NCBI RefSeq assembly: GCF_905475395.1
Contig: NC_058337.1
Coordinates: 84,810,368-84,874,367 of the forward strand
From: Chrysoperla carnea
Lineage: Eukaryota; Arthropoda; Insecta; Neuroptera; Chrysopidae
Reading direction: 5' to 3'
Length of the DNA stretch: 64,000 bases
Position numbers and translations under genes: made by a program
Shown here: positions 1 through 13,036 of the stretch, piece after piece
How positions within the stretch are numbered: the stretch's first letter is position 1
Layout: each line of letters starts with the position of its first letter
The notes under the pieces: model-generated
Told to the model about the DNA's origin: nothing
The model's input: only the letters and a program-made list of their open reading frames with translations
Database searches by the model: none

Positions 1-938
1 AGTGAGAGTAGTGGAGATACCAGTGTTGTTGGTGGGCCCAATACAGATGGAAGCTCTGACTATGGCTTATTCCAAATTAATGATGCATTTTGGTGTACAC
101 CTGGAGGTGCCGGTGGAGAATGTAACGTTGCTTGTGAAGGTTAGTTTAAAGACAAAAAATAGGGCTATACGAGCGCTAATTAACTTTAAATGTTTTAATA
201 TAAATATTCTATCGACAATTTTGCTTCATCTATTGCCAACCAAGAATCCAATCAATGCCAATTTAAAGATTGATTCAAAATTTAAAAAAAAATATTAGAA
301 AAATACCAAACGTTAAAGTATAACCCATTTCTAGGAATGTTTTGACTATGAATGTCTTTATTTTCTTAGGAAGAAAAGACTTTAGTAATGGGTGAAGAAT
401 ATATTAAGTCTTGCTAAAACGTATGTTAATAATACGTTTAAACTTGTTGTAACGAACATTGAATATGAACGCTCGACTGGCCCAACATGAAGTTTCAATT
501 TTATCAAGATGTGTTAAACAATATTAATAATAAATTTAATATTTCACGTCTTAAGTAGTTAATTGTTTACTGCAGTAAATTCCTCTGGCCTTAAAATATC
601 ATTGGTCACATTATTTCACAATCTTAGCTGAGCTTCGATCCAAGTTTTCATTTTTGTTCTATAAAACTTCTAAGTGACCCTGATGTTTGGCTAATTTTTT
701 AAAGTGCTTATAATATTCCAAGAATATTTCTAAACTCTTTAGAATTTAGCAAAATAAAAAACAAAAGTTTTATTATATTAAATCATTTAAAACTTTTATA
801 GATCTTTTGGATGATGACATAAGTGACGACGTACAATGTGCAAGAAAAATTGAAAGCGCCCAGGGATTAGATGCATGGGTAGGTTGGCAAAATAAATGTT
901 CAGGAGGCCGAGCCCCAAATGTGGATAAGTGCTTTTAA
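1..938 (+). CDS. c-type lysozyme, 3' part (last two exons)
   Basis: Secreted muramidase that hydrolyses the beta-1,4 bond of bacterial peptidoglycan. Exons are 1-139 and 802-938 (GT-AG, phase 1), ending in TAA at 936-938; they give 91 residues of a mature domain normally near 120, so the signal peptide and about the first 30 residues lie upstream of the window. Seen directly: the catalytic-Glu context E-S-S-G (Glu codon 4-6), then [14 protein letters not shown] with the catalytic Asp at 58-60, and six cysteines (FWC, GEC, VAC, VQC, NKC, DKC), as expected when two of the family's eight lie further upstream. Exon 2 carries [11 protein letters not shown] and G-L-D-A-W, typical of insect c-type lysozymes. 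No frameshift or lost catalytic residue, so it looks functional. Which paralogue (digestive or immune) cannot be told. Confidence 0.95.
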
Positions 939-1050
939 ACTTTCCAAATATTGATGAAAGTTTTATTTGCTTTAAAACATTGTTTTCATATAATTATTTT
1001 TATTATTATTATTATTTTGTGCACTTTTTATCAATATTTATTTTGTTAAA

Positions 1051-1056
1051 AATAAA
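1051..1056 (+). terminator. polyA signal of the lysozyme gene
   Basis: AATAAA lies 112 bases after the lysozyme stop codon, the first such hexamer on this strand in the 3' flank. Confidence 0.55.
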
Positions 1057-1142
1057 ATATAAGAGTAGTGATCATTTTAAATATATCTCAAAATAATTCT
1101 AAAGATGTGTTTTTCTATATTTTGCCAAATTGTATAATATTA

Positions 1143-1260
1143 CACATCTAGGGAGCAAAAGTAAAGAATGTGTCAGATTAAATATTTCTCGGATTCGTCT
1201 CGGGCGAGAATGAACATGAGATCTGAGACATTCTTTACTTTTTCTCCCTAGATATGTAGT
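1143..1260. mobile_element. Short palindromic MITE-like hairpin
   Basis: Left arm 1143-1177 and right arm 1221-1260 are inverted copies with two or three mismatches, sharing the core AGTAAAGAATGT; the loop is 1178-1220. The shape suits a small foldback or MITE. No coding capacity and no clear target duplication. It lies just downstream of the lysozyme polyA signal. Confidence 0.6.
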
Positions 1261-1263
1261 ACA

Positions 1264-3367
1264 CTTTATACAATTTTGGCTCCGGTGGTTTATATGTACT
1301 ATTTTTCTGCTTGCCGGAGGCGGAAAGCGGCAACTTCAAAAGTTGACACATACACGAAAAACTAAATGGATACAGAAGACACATTGTCACAAATTTTTTC
1401 AGTATCTTCAACATTTTCATCAAATTTACATGTACGCAAAAATATTTTGATCTTTGGATCAATTTGCCACCCATGTGGCCCAATATGTAAATCGGGACCT
1501 GACCGTAAGTTTTTGCGTATATGAGTGCATTAGTTTCTCGTTACTGAATTAGGAGAGTTATTTTAGCGTTTCCATAAATGAAGGGAATTCAAATTCAAAT
1601 AAATGAAGGGAATGTTATGTCAAAATGTTTTTTGTGTTCTTAAAGATATCCATCTTAATAGATTCACTTGACTCAAATTTGTTAAATCCAATTCACATGA
1701 ATACTTAAAAAAATTGATGATGAAATTTACGATACGTTCTTAATTTTCTTCAATTATAATAGATTTTTTTTTTTTATAATTATGCTGCTATTCGGGACAA
1801 CAGGTCAACTAGTACTTTATATTGATACGATAAAACGTCACTCAATTGTTTTTCTTTCTTGGATCTCCTCTACTGACACTCAAAACTTTACCGACATGAG
1901 AGTGCAAGTACACCCCCTTTCACTCTCCCGGTGCTTATGAATGGGTGAATATTGAAGTGCGAAAATAAAAATTATCGCAAATATTAACCCTTAAGCTTTG
2001 TAAAGAATTTTGACTTAGATATGTTTTCATTCTTGTTTTAGCATTACTATCATTTTTGGGACAAGCTTAAGCAAAATTAAGTAAAAACTGCTACAAAAAT
2101 TATCCAAAACCATGCAGCTTGTTCTTTATGCCTATGTGAAATCATTAATGAAATATTCAGAACTTGCGCAAATTCTTCGAAACTGGGTAAAACCTTCCAT
2201 AAACACCGGCTATATTTCCGCACGTGCTAGAAGAAAGCTTTTTTTCTGTAGTCGACGCCGTGTTACTTCCACATGAAGAAGAAAGTAGTGGCTAAAACCT
2301 ATAAATAATACCCTTTTCATCTAAACTAATATGTATACATCCTAGAAAAATGCTGTGTTTTTTACATTCGACGTAGTTTTAGTTACCAACTAAATAAGAT
2401 TGGATAATTCAATTTACAATGAGAAATCCACCCAAAAATAATTTAAATCCCCCAAAAATATTCTGATTTTCTTAAAATATAACTCTATTTCACAACATGG
2501 CTGATGTTAACATTCCTTGTTTTTAGCCTGTACTTTTCATGTTTTAGTGGTTTAGGGTGAATCCTCACATTTTCATCATTCAAATCCTTCTTGTATTTTC
2601 CAAACTGTATATGTTTTGTTGTTGTCATCGCACGTAATCTTTTACTGACAACGGTCTTTTATCAAGTATCTAGTTTTCTCTCACACAAAACAAAATCTAA
2701 AAATAACACAATTCTAAATCTTCTGAGCAGAAAAATAGAAAATAAAATAAATGAGTTTTAAATAATGCATATCTCTCAAAACTTTTTAATTACCTAACCT
2801 AAAAAAATAGGAGGTGGTATCTAGTCTCAAATGTATCTGGAATCATTTTTTAGTTTCTCGGTGGATATTGCTTTTTATGGGACAGTATTTGTATATTGAA
2901 ATGGAGGCGTTTTATTAGAATGCAAATAGGCTGAAGGTTTATAACAGATGTGGTTTTTTCATTGCACATCATCAGTATTTTAGATTTCCTGTTGCGAACC
3001 AATTTAAAAAGTGAGTGTGTAATTTGTTTTGTAAAAGTTGTAGAATCCTTTTACTCATGTGGTAATCAGGAAACGTATACCTTCCTTTTGGTCCACCAAT
3101 GTTATGGAGATAAACCATTTTTATGTAAATATTTCTAACAACTTTCAACTGGGTATAAAAATCATGTAAACATCATTGGCCGAGTACCTTAGTTGTTATA
3201 CCATATTTCAGTTTTGAAGATAACATAAAATTTTGAAGAGGTAAATTTTTAAATACGCAAAGTGATGTAACTTCAATCTAACAACATAATAAAGTAGGTA
3301 TACCATTGATAACATAGGAACATGCGATATGCATAAAATTTTTCAATCATTCTTGATTTATATGCAG
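1264..3367. other. Gene-free AT-rich DNA
   Basis: No supportable exon, RNA gene or long repeat on either strand. Open frames here are short and lack family motifs. A small direct repeat of AAATGAAGGGAAT occurs near 1575-1615. Confidence 0.5.
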
Positions 3368-3453
3368 GTTTAAAAATGATACCATGTCCAGAGGAGTGGA
3401 TGCATGTAAGAGAAACGTGCAGGGTTTTCATTTATTTTCATTCATTCAAATAA
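3368..3453 (+). pseudogene. Exon-like relic resembling the start of a C-type lectin domain
   Basis: After a good acceptor (TATATGCAG, ending 3367) an open stretch reads L-K-M-I-P-C-P-E-E-W-M-H-V-R-E-T-C-R-V-F and stops at TAA 3451-3453. C-P-x-x-W-x-x-x-x-x-x-C followed by an aromatic residue is the usual first strand of a C-type lectin-like domain. There is no donor site before the stop and I found no matching downstream exon, so it is at best a decayed exon, and a chance match is quite possible. Confidence 0.25.
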
Positions 3454-4322
3454 ATTCTACGATGATGTTTTCTTGAAGAACTGTAACTGTATTTAAATTC
3501 TAAAAAAACATACAGTGTTGAGGAATAACAGTGCTATTAGAAAATAGAGACAATTTGATATAATACTATCATTAAAATATCACAAATACCATTGTCATAT
3601 TTTAATGCATGGACTTTAAAAACATGCATAAAAATATAAATAGTAGTGGGAAAAATGCCGTCATCGATGAGACCAAATATTGCATGTTTGGCAAACATCA
3701 TTTGACGTTGTGTGAAATTTTTCAGTATTTCCCAAAAATGTGGGTGACATTTCAGACATACACGTCTAAATTATATATAAAACTATAATTAAATTAATCA
3801 GAATATTGTTTACAATGTTTCTATAATAAAAATTATTAATTGTGTTCCACCTATTCTTAATTAAAGAAAAACTTTGTGTAACAAAAGCAGCCATCGAACA
3901 AAAAAAAAAAGTTTATTTTTCTTGCACAACAAAAATAAATTATAAAAATCTGATGAGAACAACTAGAAATCCTCCATATAAAGATATCGTCAATATGTAG
4001 AAGTAGCAAATATATTTAGTTGTTGAATTTCCAAATAAAATTCTTACTATGACAGTATTCGAATCTAGGACTTTCTTGTTGAATGATTTTTATGTCGAAT
4101 TTTAATATTGGCGAATTTAGGAAATATGAATTTATTACAAGTGGTCGCCAATATTGAAATACAATTTTTACTGATAGTTTTAAAATTCTAGGTGTTGTTT
4201 TCAGCTTCTTACCAATGGCTAAATAGGGTTTTGTTGGTATCAGAAAACTTCAGAACATAAAATTATTCTCGATTTCATCTTTTAGGACTATTAATTTATA
4301 GGTTCTAGATTACATATTGGTA

Positions 4323-5072
4323 GGAGAAGGTGGCCTAAAATGACCCTCCTAAGGAAAAATGTAATTTATAGCCACACTATTCGACATATGTACAACCTCG
4401 AAATATTTTCGAGTTCTTCATTCAAATGTTGGTATGTAAATTTTTTGTTTTCTGTTAAAATTTTTAGAACAATTCAATAATTCTCAAAAGGGATCCTTTT
4501 AAAGATACGTGGGTAAAATGATCCATTTTTTATCAAACAGTTCACATAAAATATAAACTGTTCTTTTACATTACATCAACGATTAGTATGAAAACAAAAA
4601 TCACTGCTAAATTCATCTAAATCAACACATTCAAGACCCGTTACATAATGGGGGATCATTTAATCTATTATAATTTTACACACAAAATAGGGATCATTTT
4701 AGCCTATATAAAGGAGATCATTTTACTCGTAGCGAAATTTTTTAATTTCGCCATAAAAACAGACCTTAAAATTAATTATACGCCTATGAAAATGTGTTAT
4801 AATATTATTAAAAGTCAACAAAAGCCAAGAGTAGAAACAGACAGCCGGCAAAAACCAGTACAAAAAAAAATTTACTTTGAAATTTGTCTTACCATAAATT
4901 AGAATTAATACTTTTGCTACGAAAAACAAATTAACTTATCATAAGTATTTGTTGAACGATTAATTTGTTCGCGCGGAAACCATCTATCGATAAATATACT
5001 AGAAGATTTTAATGGTTTACTTAAAACAACGACGGATCATTTTACCTTGAGGGATCATTATAGATCACTTTT
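4323..5072. mobile_element. Non-autonomous TIR element, copy 1 (TA target site)
   Basis: About 750 bases flanked by TA (4321-4322 and 5073-5074). The left end AAGGTGGCCTAAAATGACCC and the reverse complement of the right end, AAGTGATCTATAATGATCCC, form imperfect terminal inverted repeats. The interior repeats the GGGATCATTTTA word several times. A diverged copy lies near 13037-13719. Ends plus TA duplication suit a Tc1/mariner-type derivative (inference). No transposase is encoded. Confidence 0.65.
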
Positions 5073-5790
5073 TAGTATGATAGTTTGTTGTATATAGATG
5101 TAAAAATAAAATTGGTATTAACATTGAAAAACTGTAGAAAGAATAAGTTTACAGTTTACAGTTTACAAGTAGATAGGTATATATACCCACTACATAATAT
5201 TATTGTCTAGATTTGTTCATATTGTTATTCAAAGTGAATTAAGTTTTAAGTTAATAAGTCAACTCCCAGAATGCTAATTATGAGTGACTCTTGTACATGT
5301 TCCATAGTATAAGTAAAATACACCCACCCTTTCTGTTTTCTTCTTTAAGTTTCCTAATAGAATTTAACTAACTATATATTATATTATAACATGCGGAAAA
5401 CATGCTACAGTTTATTTAGACATATCAACAATTTTTTCACTAGAATCTATTTATCCACTTTCATTCCTGAAGAGAGTTAGTTTTGTCAAATTCTTGTCAA
5501 AGGACAAATTCAAGAAATAATATATAATTTTTGGTCTTGTGTCTATAGCGTCCCAATGTAGAGCTGTTCTAGTCTGCACATAACAATAATTTTTTTAGAC
5601 GGACAAAAGTTTAGTAAACTATCAAATTTATTATTTTAAATAGAAAGATCTTTTTTAGGTATTTACAAGAAAACTGTGTGATTTTAGAGAGTTTTATTAT
5701 ATTGTATTGGTTGATTCACGTCTTCTATTCAAATTCTAAACTAATATATCTAATCTAGGACGCGGGACAGCTACTTTTTTGTTAACGACT

Positions 5791-6164
5791 TTCTACGACT
5801 TTTTTCGAAAATGCTGCTTTTTCAAATAAACATTAGAACGTTATATGTAGGTCCATATCGGTGAGAAAAGACGCAGCTGGGAATTTGTTGGGCACATTGA
5901 CCACTTGATAACATTAATTATTAACATTAAAATATTTTGTCCGGCAAAAATACCGCACCGATGAGCTTGTCTACCACCTCGACATGTACCATGCCGTACT
6001 TAAGTATTTTCAACACAGAGTTCACTTTGTTGTCTTGTTTAATAATTATTAATGTTATCAAGTCGTCATAGTGTCCGACAAATTCGCTACTGCTTTTTCT
6101 CATACCGATAGATTATATATGACGTTATCATGCTCATTTGAAAATGCAGATAAAAGTCGTAGAT
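5791..6164. mobile_element. Imperfect foldback element
   Basis: Arms near 5791-5925 and 6040-6164 are diverged inverted copies: both carry TTCTACGACTTTT at the outside, a TATCGGT-GAGAAAA block, and CTTGATAACATTAAT at the inside. The region between is unique. This is a non-coding foldback/MITE, old enough to have lost roughly a quarter of arm identity by eye. Confidence 0.6.
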
Positions 6165-7829
6165 AGTAAGTATGGTAGACTCGCCAGCAGGAAGCCACTC
6201 GCGAAGTTTTAAGTATGTGTTAATCATTTAACAAGAAGGGTGTTGTCCCGTGGACAAGTATAATGATCAGGAAATCATCTTTGGTAAAATGACTTTTTAA
6301 AAGTCTGTGTAATGAAGTAACCTTTAATATTACACTGAGGGGGTTATACATTATACAAATAAGTTAAGTACTTAAAATATGAAACAGGCGAAGCTGCAGT
6401 AACACGGCGACTTCCATTTCGAAATTATATACAGGGTTCATAAAACGTTTATAATCGATGATTTTTTTAAAATTTTCTTTCTTTTTAAAACTGTTTTAGC
6501 GTTAAAATTTTCTATTTTTTATTATCTTATATTTGTAGATAGCTGAATTTATGATATATAATAATTGATAAAAAAAAAACTGAGTACATAAATTGTTTAA
6601 AATGGCATTTCGAAATCATCTATATTTATTACCGTTAATCACAAGAGACAGGGAGGTAGCAAGTAAGACTCTCTCGACAATCAGTAATAAACAAAGCATA
6701 TTGTATGTCATATGTATATAAAATCGTTCAACAACGTACAGTAGAAGAACTCTGCCTCTGAACAGAATATTTGTCGAGTATTATTTTATACAGAAGAATA
6801 AATTTATACAAAGTTGTTACTTCTATAGAGAGAGTAGAGACCAAAACAATATTCTTCACCAAGATAAAAATTTAAAAAATAATTACATAATTTAATTATC
6901 ATTTTTACTTATTTCAAAAATTCATTACTATATGTAAAGTACCAAGCTTGATATTAAAGTACCAATTACCAAAGTTATATGTGGGGGTAATTATTGAAAA
7001 TTAACGGTCCATCAAGAAATTTTACTCGACTATAACATCATCTAATCGAGTCAGTGAATTTCTATGTACGTGGTATTGATAGATTTGTCAAAAAACGTGG
7101 GGATCACAGGAATTTAAGGAAAAAATACAATACTAAGCGATAAAGCTGCGGATTACAAAAAAGAGCAAAGTGTATGTATGCTATTTATTAACAAATGAAT
7201 GATCCTTAAGCGTACATTCTTATGAAATACACTATGTTTAGTTTACATCTTGCCATAGGCATCAACTAGGTACAACTCAACGCGTATCGAAGCTACATTC
7301 AACACATAGTAAGAAAACATGCATATACCACCTCTTTCTTTTACACATTACTTAATGTATACATACGTACTCTCTCATACTCGTGGGAGATGTACTATAC
7401 AAAGATGTAAATTAAACAATCAGTATATATTAATTTACAAAAGTGAATGGTACTTGTTATGCGCTGTAAAGTAAAATTTATGAAATTTATGATATCAAAT
7501 GAAAGATCTTAATAAACAAATTCCCAACACTATGCAGATACATTATCGATGCATTACAAACTCGAATTCTACAAAAAGTTTATTAATTTTAAAGTAAAAG
7601 TTAAAAAAAAATATAGTCAGTCATTGGGACTGCCGACAAAAGTGAAAACTTAATACTTTAAAAAAACTGTTTTTTTTGTTTGTTTTTTTTTTTTTTTTTT
7701 TTTAATTTTTTTAATTAATTGAAGTATAAATAATTAAAATTTCATAATTTGTAAATTAAAATTATTAACGTGTGTGTAAAAAACTATTAATAAAAAAAAG
7801 CAACAACACACAGTGCTCAATGTTGCTTA
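6165..7829. other. Gene-free AT-rich DNA
   Basis: No exon or RNA gene seen. An interrupted T-rich run lies near 7668-7703. Confidence 0.45.
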
Positions 7830-8360
7830 ACTTCAGTGATCGAGTGAGAACCGTTATTTTCAACCGTTATGTATGGAGCGTGACGCGTGACAATGTCGGG
7901 AGTTCCATGATTTGTGTCCACCCAAAAAAGTGCTTAACGTGCCTAAACAAGTTTTAACTTCAAAAACTAAAACTCGACTACAACAGAAAAGATGAAAATA
8001 AATGAAACATTATAAAAGTCGACAATGCAAAAGATTTAAACAAGCAAACAAAAATATAGAGGTATAAAAAAAACATTATTCCATTTGGAATAATGGATTT
8101 GGAAAATGGAATAATGATTTTTTTATACCTCTATATTTTTGTTTGCTTGTTTAAATCTTTTGCATTGTCGACTTTTATAATGTTTCATTTATTTTCATCT
8201 TTTGTGTTGTAGTCGAGTTTTAGTTTTTGAAGTTAAAACTTGTTTAGGCACGTTAAGCACTTTTTTGGGTGGACACAAATCATGGAACTCCCGACATTGT
8301 CACGCGTCACGCTCCATACATAACGGTTGAAAATAACGGTTCTTACTCGATCACTGAAGT
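7830..8360. repeat. Nearly perfect 531-base palindrome (257-base arms)
   Basis: Left arm 7830-8086 and right arm 8104-8360 are reverse complements with only about three mismatches in 257 positions and no net indel; the spacer is 17 bases (8087-8103). Outer ends read ACTTCAGTGATCGAGT. Each arm holds the same short open frame (ending H-P-K-K-C-L-T-C-L-N-K-F), which is simply the duplicated arm and not evidence of a protein. No TTAA, 8-base or other target duplication fits the edges cleanly. It could be a young foldback transposon or a local inverted duplication. Transcription across it would yield a long double-stranded hairpin. Confidence 0.9.
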
Positions 8361-8949
8361 GTTTTGGATTAAAGACAGTTTTTGTAGCTGTAATAAAAGG
8401 AATCGTTTTCAATAAATGTAATAATTTATAATTAAAAATGCTATGAGCCAATGTCTAAAATTAAAACGAAATCATAGTGATTAACCTACCGACTGATTTT
8501 ATTTCAATTAAAAATGTATATCGAAATGTATGGTCGATTGCTCTTAATAAATATATTTTTTGTAGATGGTTGTTGCAGATATTTTATTAATATTGAACAA
8601 AAATTGAATCAATTATTATAATAATTAAAATTTTAAATTATTCATAACGAAATTAAATTAAATTTGTAGGATAAATAACCATTTTATAATATAATAAATT
8701 ATTCATATGCTTTAAAATATTGACTGTATCATAAAGTAAGTATACCGTGTTAACAAAAATATTATTACATATACCAATATATCAGTACTTACAAGAGCTT
8801 ATTTAGCAGGAACTTTTAAGCACAACTCAATTTGAACCCTTAACATGAAATCATTATATGTTTCTTAAATTATATGCCCTTGTTTTTTGTCACCTCTCTA
8901 CTCTTTCGGACATTATCTCTGTTACCATAAGATCATAAAATATCATAAA

Positions 8950-9320
8950 TATCATAGATTTGGTTAAGGCTTGCCAAAGGACTGCCAAATCAAGGCGGTT
9001 TAAAAATCCTTCGTCAAGACTTGGGCAAAAATTAGCATACAAGACCAAGTTCTATGATTGAGCCTTGGGAAAGTATTTGATTACTATTGAATTTCCTAGT
9101 TTGTGATGATCAAAACAAGACTAATTTGACAATCTTATCTGTCTTATATACACTTAGATTTTATACTTTGCTCTCTCTTACATATAAGTCTTGACCTTTT
9201 TTTAATTAACCACTTCTGTCTTGCATACTTGGTATTGTATTTTGATATTACTCTTACACATAAGAAAGGCGAAACAAGACTTGAAAGACCAAGATAAATG
9301 AATAAGACAAAAATATAATT
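8950..9320. repeat. Degenerate CAAGAC/GTCTTG-rich repeat tract
   Basis: The words CAAGACTTG, CAAGACCAAG, GTCTTG and CTTGCC recur on both strands through about 370 bases. The vocabulary resembles the CTTGGT tract at 33405-33800, suggesting one decayed simple-repeat or satellite family (inference). Confidence 0.4.
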
Positions 9321-11269
9321 GTTCATCAATATGTCCAATGCAAGCTCAAATTTCATTATATCCGCAAGCTTACCATTTCGTTCACTTGTGCATGAAGTCT
9401 AATAATTTTTATATTACTCGGTTAGATAAATGGTTGATAACGGCAATTTCTGAACCATTTAAATATCAATCACAATTAAAATATATCTCATACAAATGAA
9501 TAAAATTTTAAATTTTATGCAAATTATATTTAAATTTAATTGATATAATTACATTTTTTTTAAAAACAAAAATAATATATTCATGATGGATTGTATGATA
9601 TAATATTATAACGAATTTTAATCAAAATTATGAAAATGATTTCAATATGTAGTTTTCAAAAACTATCAAATCAAAATAATCAATTTTAACCCTACTGATC
9701 ACGACGATCAGCATACACTGTTATTATCACAGGCTCTGACACAGGCCGTGTAAAGTTTAAATTTTTGGTAAGTTAAAACCAAATTACAACACTTCAAAAT
9801 TAAAATTATTTGCCTAAAGTAAGTTTCAAATGGAACAAGAAACAAATCTAAACAAATCTTTAAATAATAAGGGAGAAGGGAGAGTATAGTGTCAGGGATC
9901 AAAATTAACATTTATGTACTTTTCTTATTTTTTTTTTATATATCACAAAGTAAATAGTCTTTGCTTAGAGCAGTGTTATTCCTCAACACTTTTTTTTTCC
10001 GAAAGATTAAATATTAAGTTATCGATAAATAACATGATATTCATGGTACAATATCATATTGTACCATAATCACACTCTAAAATATCTAAAAATACACCCA
10101 TCGGATGTGCCTTAAGGTGCCCTCTTCAACATGTACATTTCACGCTAAGGAACTGTATTGTATAATGTATGTAATTGAAACATTGAAAACTTTACAAAGA
10201 CTCTTTATAGACCTTCTATGAACGCCCTGTAAAAGCTTCAACAGATACATTTATTTGCTCAAGAAGGACCATTTTATGAGTTTTATTAATTAACAAGTTA
10301 CAAAATAAAGAAGAAAAACAAAATAAAGAAGATGTCAGTCGGTGATGACTGTCCTTTAATAAGATACTACCGAAACTGTCTGGAATTATTAATAATTATA
10401 TAACCGGATTTAATAATAATATGTTAATGTTTATAATTTGTCTTATGTAGTTAGTTCAAAATTTTTTTTAGTATTATTTAAAAAATATAATGCTTTAATT
10501 GTTGATGTTTTTCTTTTGCATCTGCGCATTTCTAATTGCTAACCTTTAAAAGTGTTATTAAATGTTTATTATGACGTTATAACTAGAAATACCAAAAATA
10601 CCACAAGTCACAAGTGCACTTGTTGAAAGTGAACTTTTAAAGTTGGTTTTATACTTGTGGGTGGTACACATTTAAAAAATAAGCTAGTGTAGCGCCACTT
10701 TCTCATAAATTGACAGTGAGCCATTCAGGCTTCCGTAATAGACAATCTTACTTAATAATCAGCTGTGACTGAAACATATATATACTTACTATGTATATAA
10801 ATAAAATGCCATAAAATTTATTTTACAAGTGAAAATATTTTGTATAATGAATCGTAAGAACTATTCGTAGAAACTCGTAGAAATAAAAAACAATATCTAT
10901 AATATAAATGGTATATTTTTTAGTAGATGTTGTTAAAGCTTACTCATAAAACCAGTCATTCGGTCCAAGGAACAAAATAATAAAAACTATACTTACTATG
11001 TGGTATTATTATAAAGGGTGTAAAACACTTGAAGCGAGTATAAAACATCATCAGTTATATATTAAAAAGTCAAGTAATATGGGTGGGATGAAACTGAAAG
11101 GGAGATAGGAAACAGGGGCTTTAGGTTTTTGTCCTACAAAATGTAACTGTTGTAATGATTTATTTGTTTGTACTAAAAAATATAATATATAATATAAAAA
11201 CATACATAAAGGTGACGCAGTCATTCATCTATATAAATTGTAGGACATTTCTAGAAATGCTCATGATCA
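9321..11269. other. Gene-free AT-rich DNA
   Basis: No supportable gene or long repeat seen. Short open frames have no recognisable motifs. Confidence 0.4.
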
Positions 11270-11570
11270 ACTCCTCACATAAAGACCTTAAAATAATAAA
11301 ACCCCCAAACTACCCCAGAAATACTCCGCAAAAATCATACTATTTAAGGCCCCCCCATCGTCGAAAAAGAAAAGCCCCTTAAAAATCACGTATTACCTGA
11401 ACACTTATCTATAAATTAGTCACTCCCACGAAAATTATCCTAAAAAATCATCCCAAAAAAGGTTCTGAAAAACTTCCGGTCCCACAAATTATTCTCAAAA
11501 AAACCCCTCTAAAAACACCTCCAGAAAAATTTACTTGCCCCAACTTAAAACGAAACAAACGTGCAATTAA
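11270..11570. other. A/C-rich, G-poor strand-skewed tract
   Basis: About 300 bases where the + strand is strongly A and C rich with almost no G, unlike its surroundings. One frame gives a proline- and lysine-rich stretch (11155-11382), but it is closed soon after and matches nothing I recognise. Possibly a decayed retroelement gag-like region or low-complexity DNA. Confidence 0.3.
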
Positions 11571-13036
11571 AGAAGCAGACAAACTAAGTAAAAAATTATA
11601 CTACAAAATTAATGATAGATATGAGCCAACTTTTGATTGATATGAGCCAATCTTTACGGAAACAAATAGTGTTTCTCAAAACAGTCTTGGATCGAAATAC
11701 GATCTTCGATGGCGTACCATATGTCATTTCATGAAAACTACATGCTGCCAAACTTTTTAAATTGTTTCTTACACGACTTTATAGTAAAAATGGGCTGAAA
11801 TTGACTCTTTTTATGAGCAATAATAATGAGTTTCTGTATGAGCAATAGTAAAATATGTATGAAGTATTTTTGTAGTTCCCACAGATCCGCAAACTCATTA
11901 ATAGCTCAGTGAACCTTAACCTATTTTTATTCTATGACTTAAGTTTACAGTCCACACTCATTTTTTAAATATTCATTCCATATTTTTGTTAATATTTTAT
12001 TGTTCTATTATTCGACCAATTAACTCTTTAAGCCTTTTCTATGTACCGTTATTATAATTAAGACCAATAATTTTTTTTAACTCGATAAACGAACTTTTAA
12101 GGGGCGGCATTTGAATATTCACTTACATTTTCAAACTCAAATGAATTTGAATATGTACGTGCAATTTTTCAAACATTGACAAGTTTCCACATTTCATCTC
12201 AAGTTTTTAAATGACGCAATTTGTCGTACTAAAATGTTCTATTTGATTACATCAACGTATAATCAATTTATCAATAAATAAAATAATCTGATTTAAAAAT
12301 CAATTGAAAAGTTTTTTATACGAATAAATTTCCCAAACAAAGTTTAAACAAAAATTTTTATAGAATAATTTGATTTGATATCCTGCTGTACTCCTAAAAC
12401 TGAATACAAAAAAAAAACATAAGCTAACAAAAGAAAATTAAAAAAAAAAGAAAAGAAAATATTTCACTAAAACTTTTTGTTTCATTTGATACAGAGTAAA
12501 ATATCCTATCTATATACGGAAAAATACAAAATGAAGACTATTGACATAGAGACGACAAAACAAAACAAAAAGGTTTATGCGATATCTTTGTAGCAATGAT
12601 GCGTAATGTTTATTGAATAAGAAGAAAAGGAAATTCTGATGCAACGACGATCATCATTGAAATGGACAAGTAACAAAGTTTGTAACAAGAATGAAAAAAT
12701 GAAAAAAAATACAACTTTCTCCTTTTAAACTCGTATATATGCACTATAAGAAACGATGAAAATGGGATAATCACAAATAAGAAGACATCATTAAGGAGCT
12801 AAGAGTAGAAAATGGTCTTTGCGTAATTAAACTTTTTTTGGACCTATTGCCCGTTTACCAAATTGCAAAAGTTTTTAGCACTATTTTCAGTGATCATCTA
12901 ACTCAATTTTTGTATTAATGTTGTCTATAGACAACATTTGATGACTTGATTTTTTTCAAATATCTTTACCCTCAAATCGTAAATATTTCTATAAATATTA
13001 GAATCACAGCACACACATAAATGTTGAAGAAAAAAT
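11571..13036. other. Gene-free AT-rich DNA
   Basis: Nothing supportable beyond a tiny direct repeat of GATATGAGCCAA near 11618-11650. Confidence 0.4.

Noticed and set aside
2..298. 98-residue open frame at the window start
   Set aside because: Wrong frame over the lysozyme exon; the catalytic and cysteine motifs are in the frame starting at base 1.
7772..8451. Two matching open frames encoding the same peptide on opposite strands
   Set aside because: Both lie in the palindrome arms; identity follows from the inverted duplication, and there is no start context or family match.
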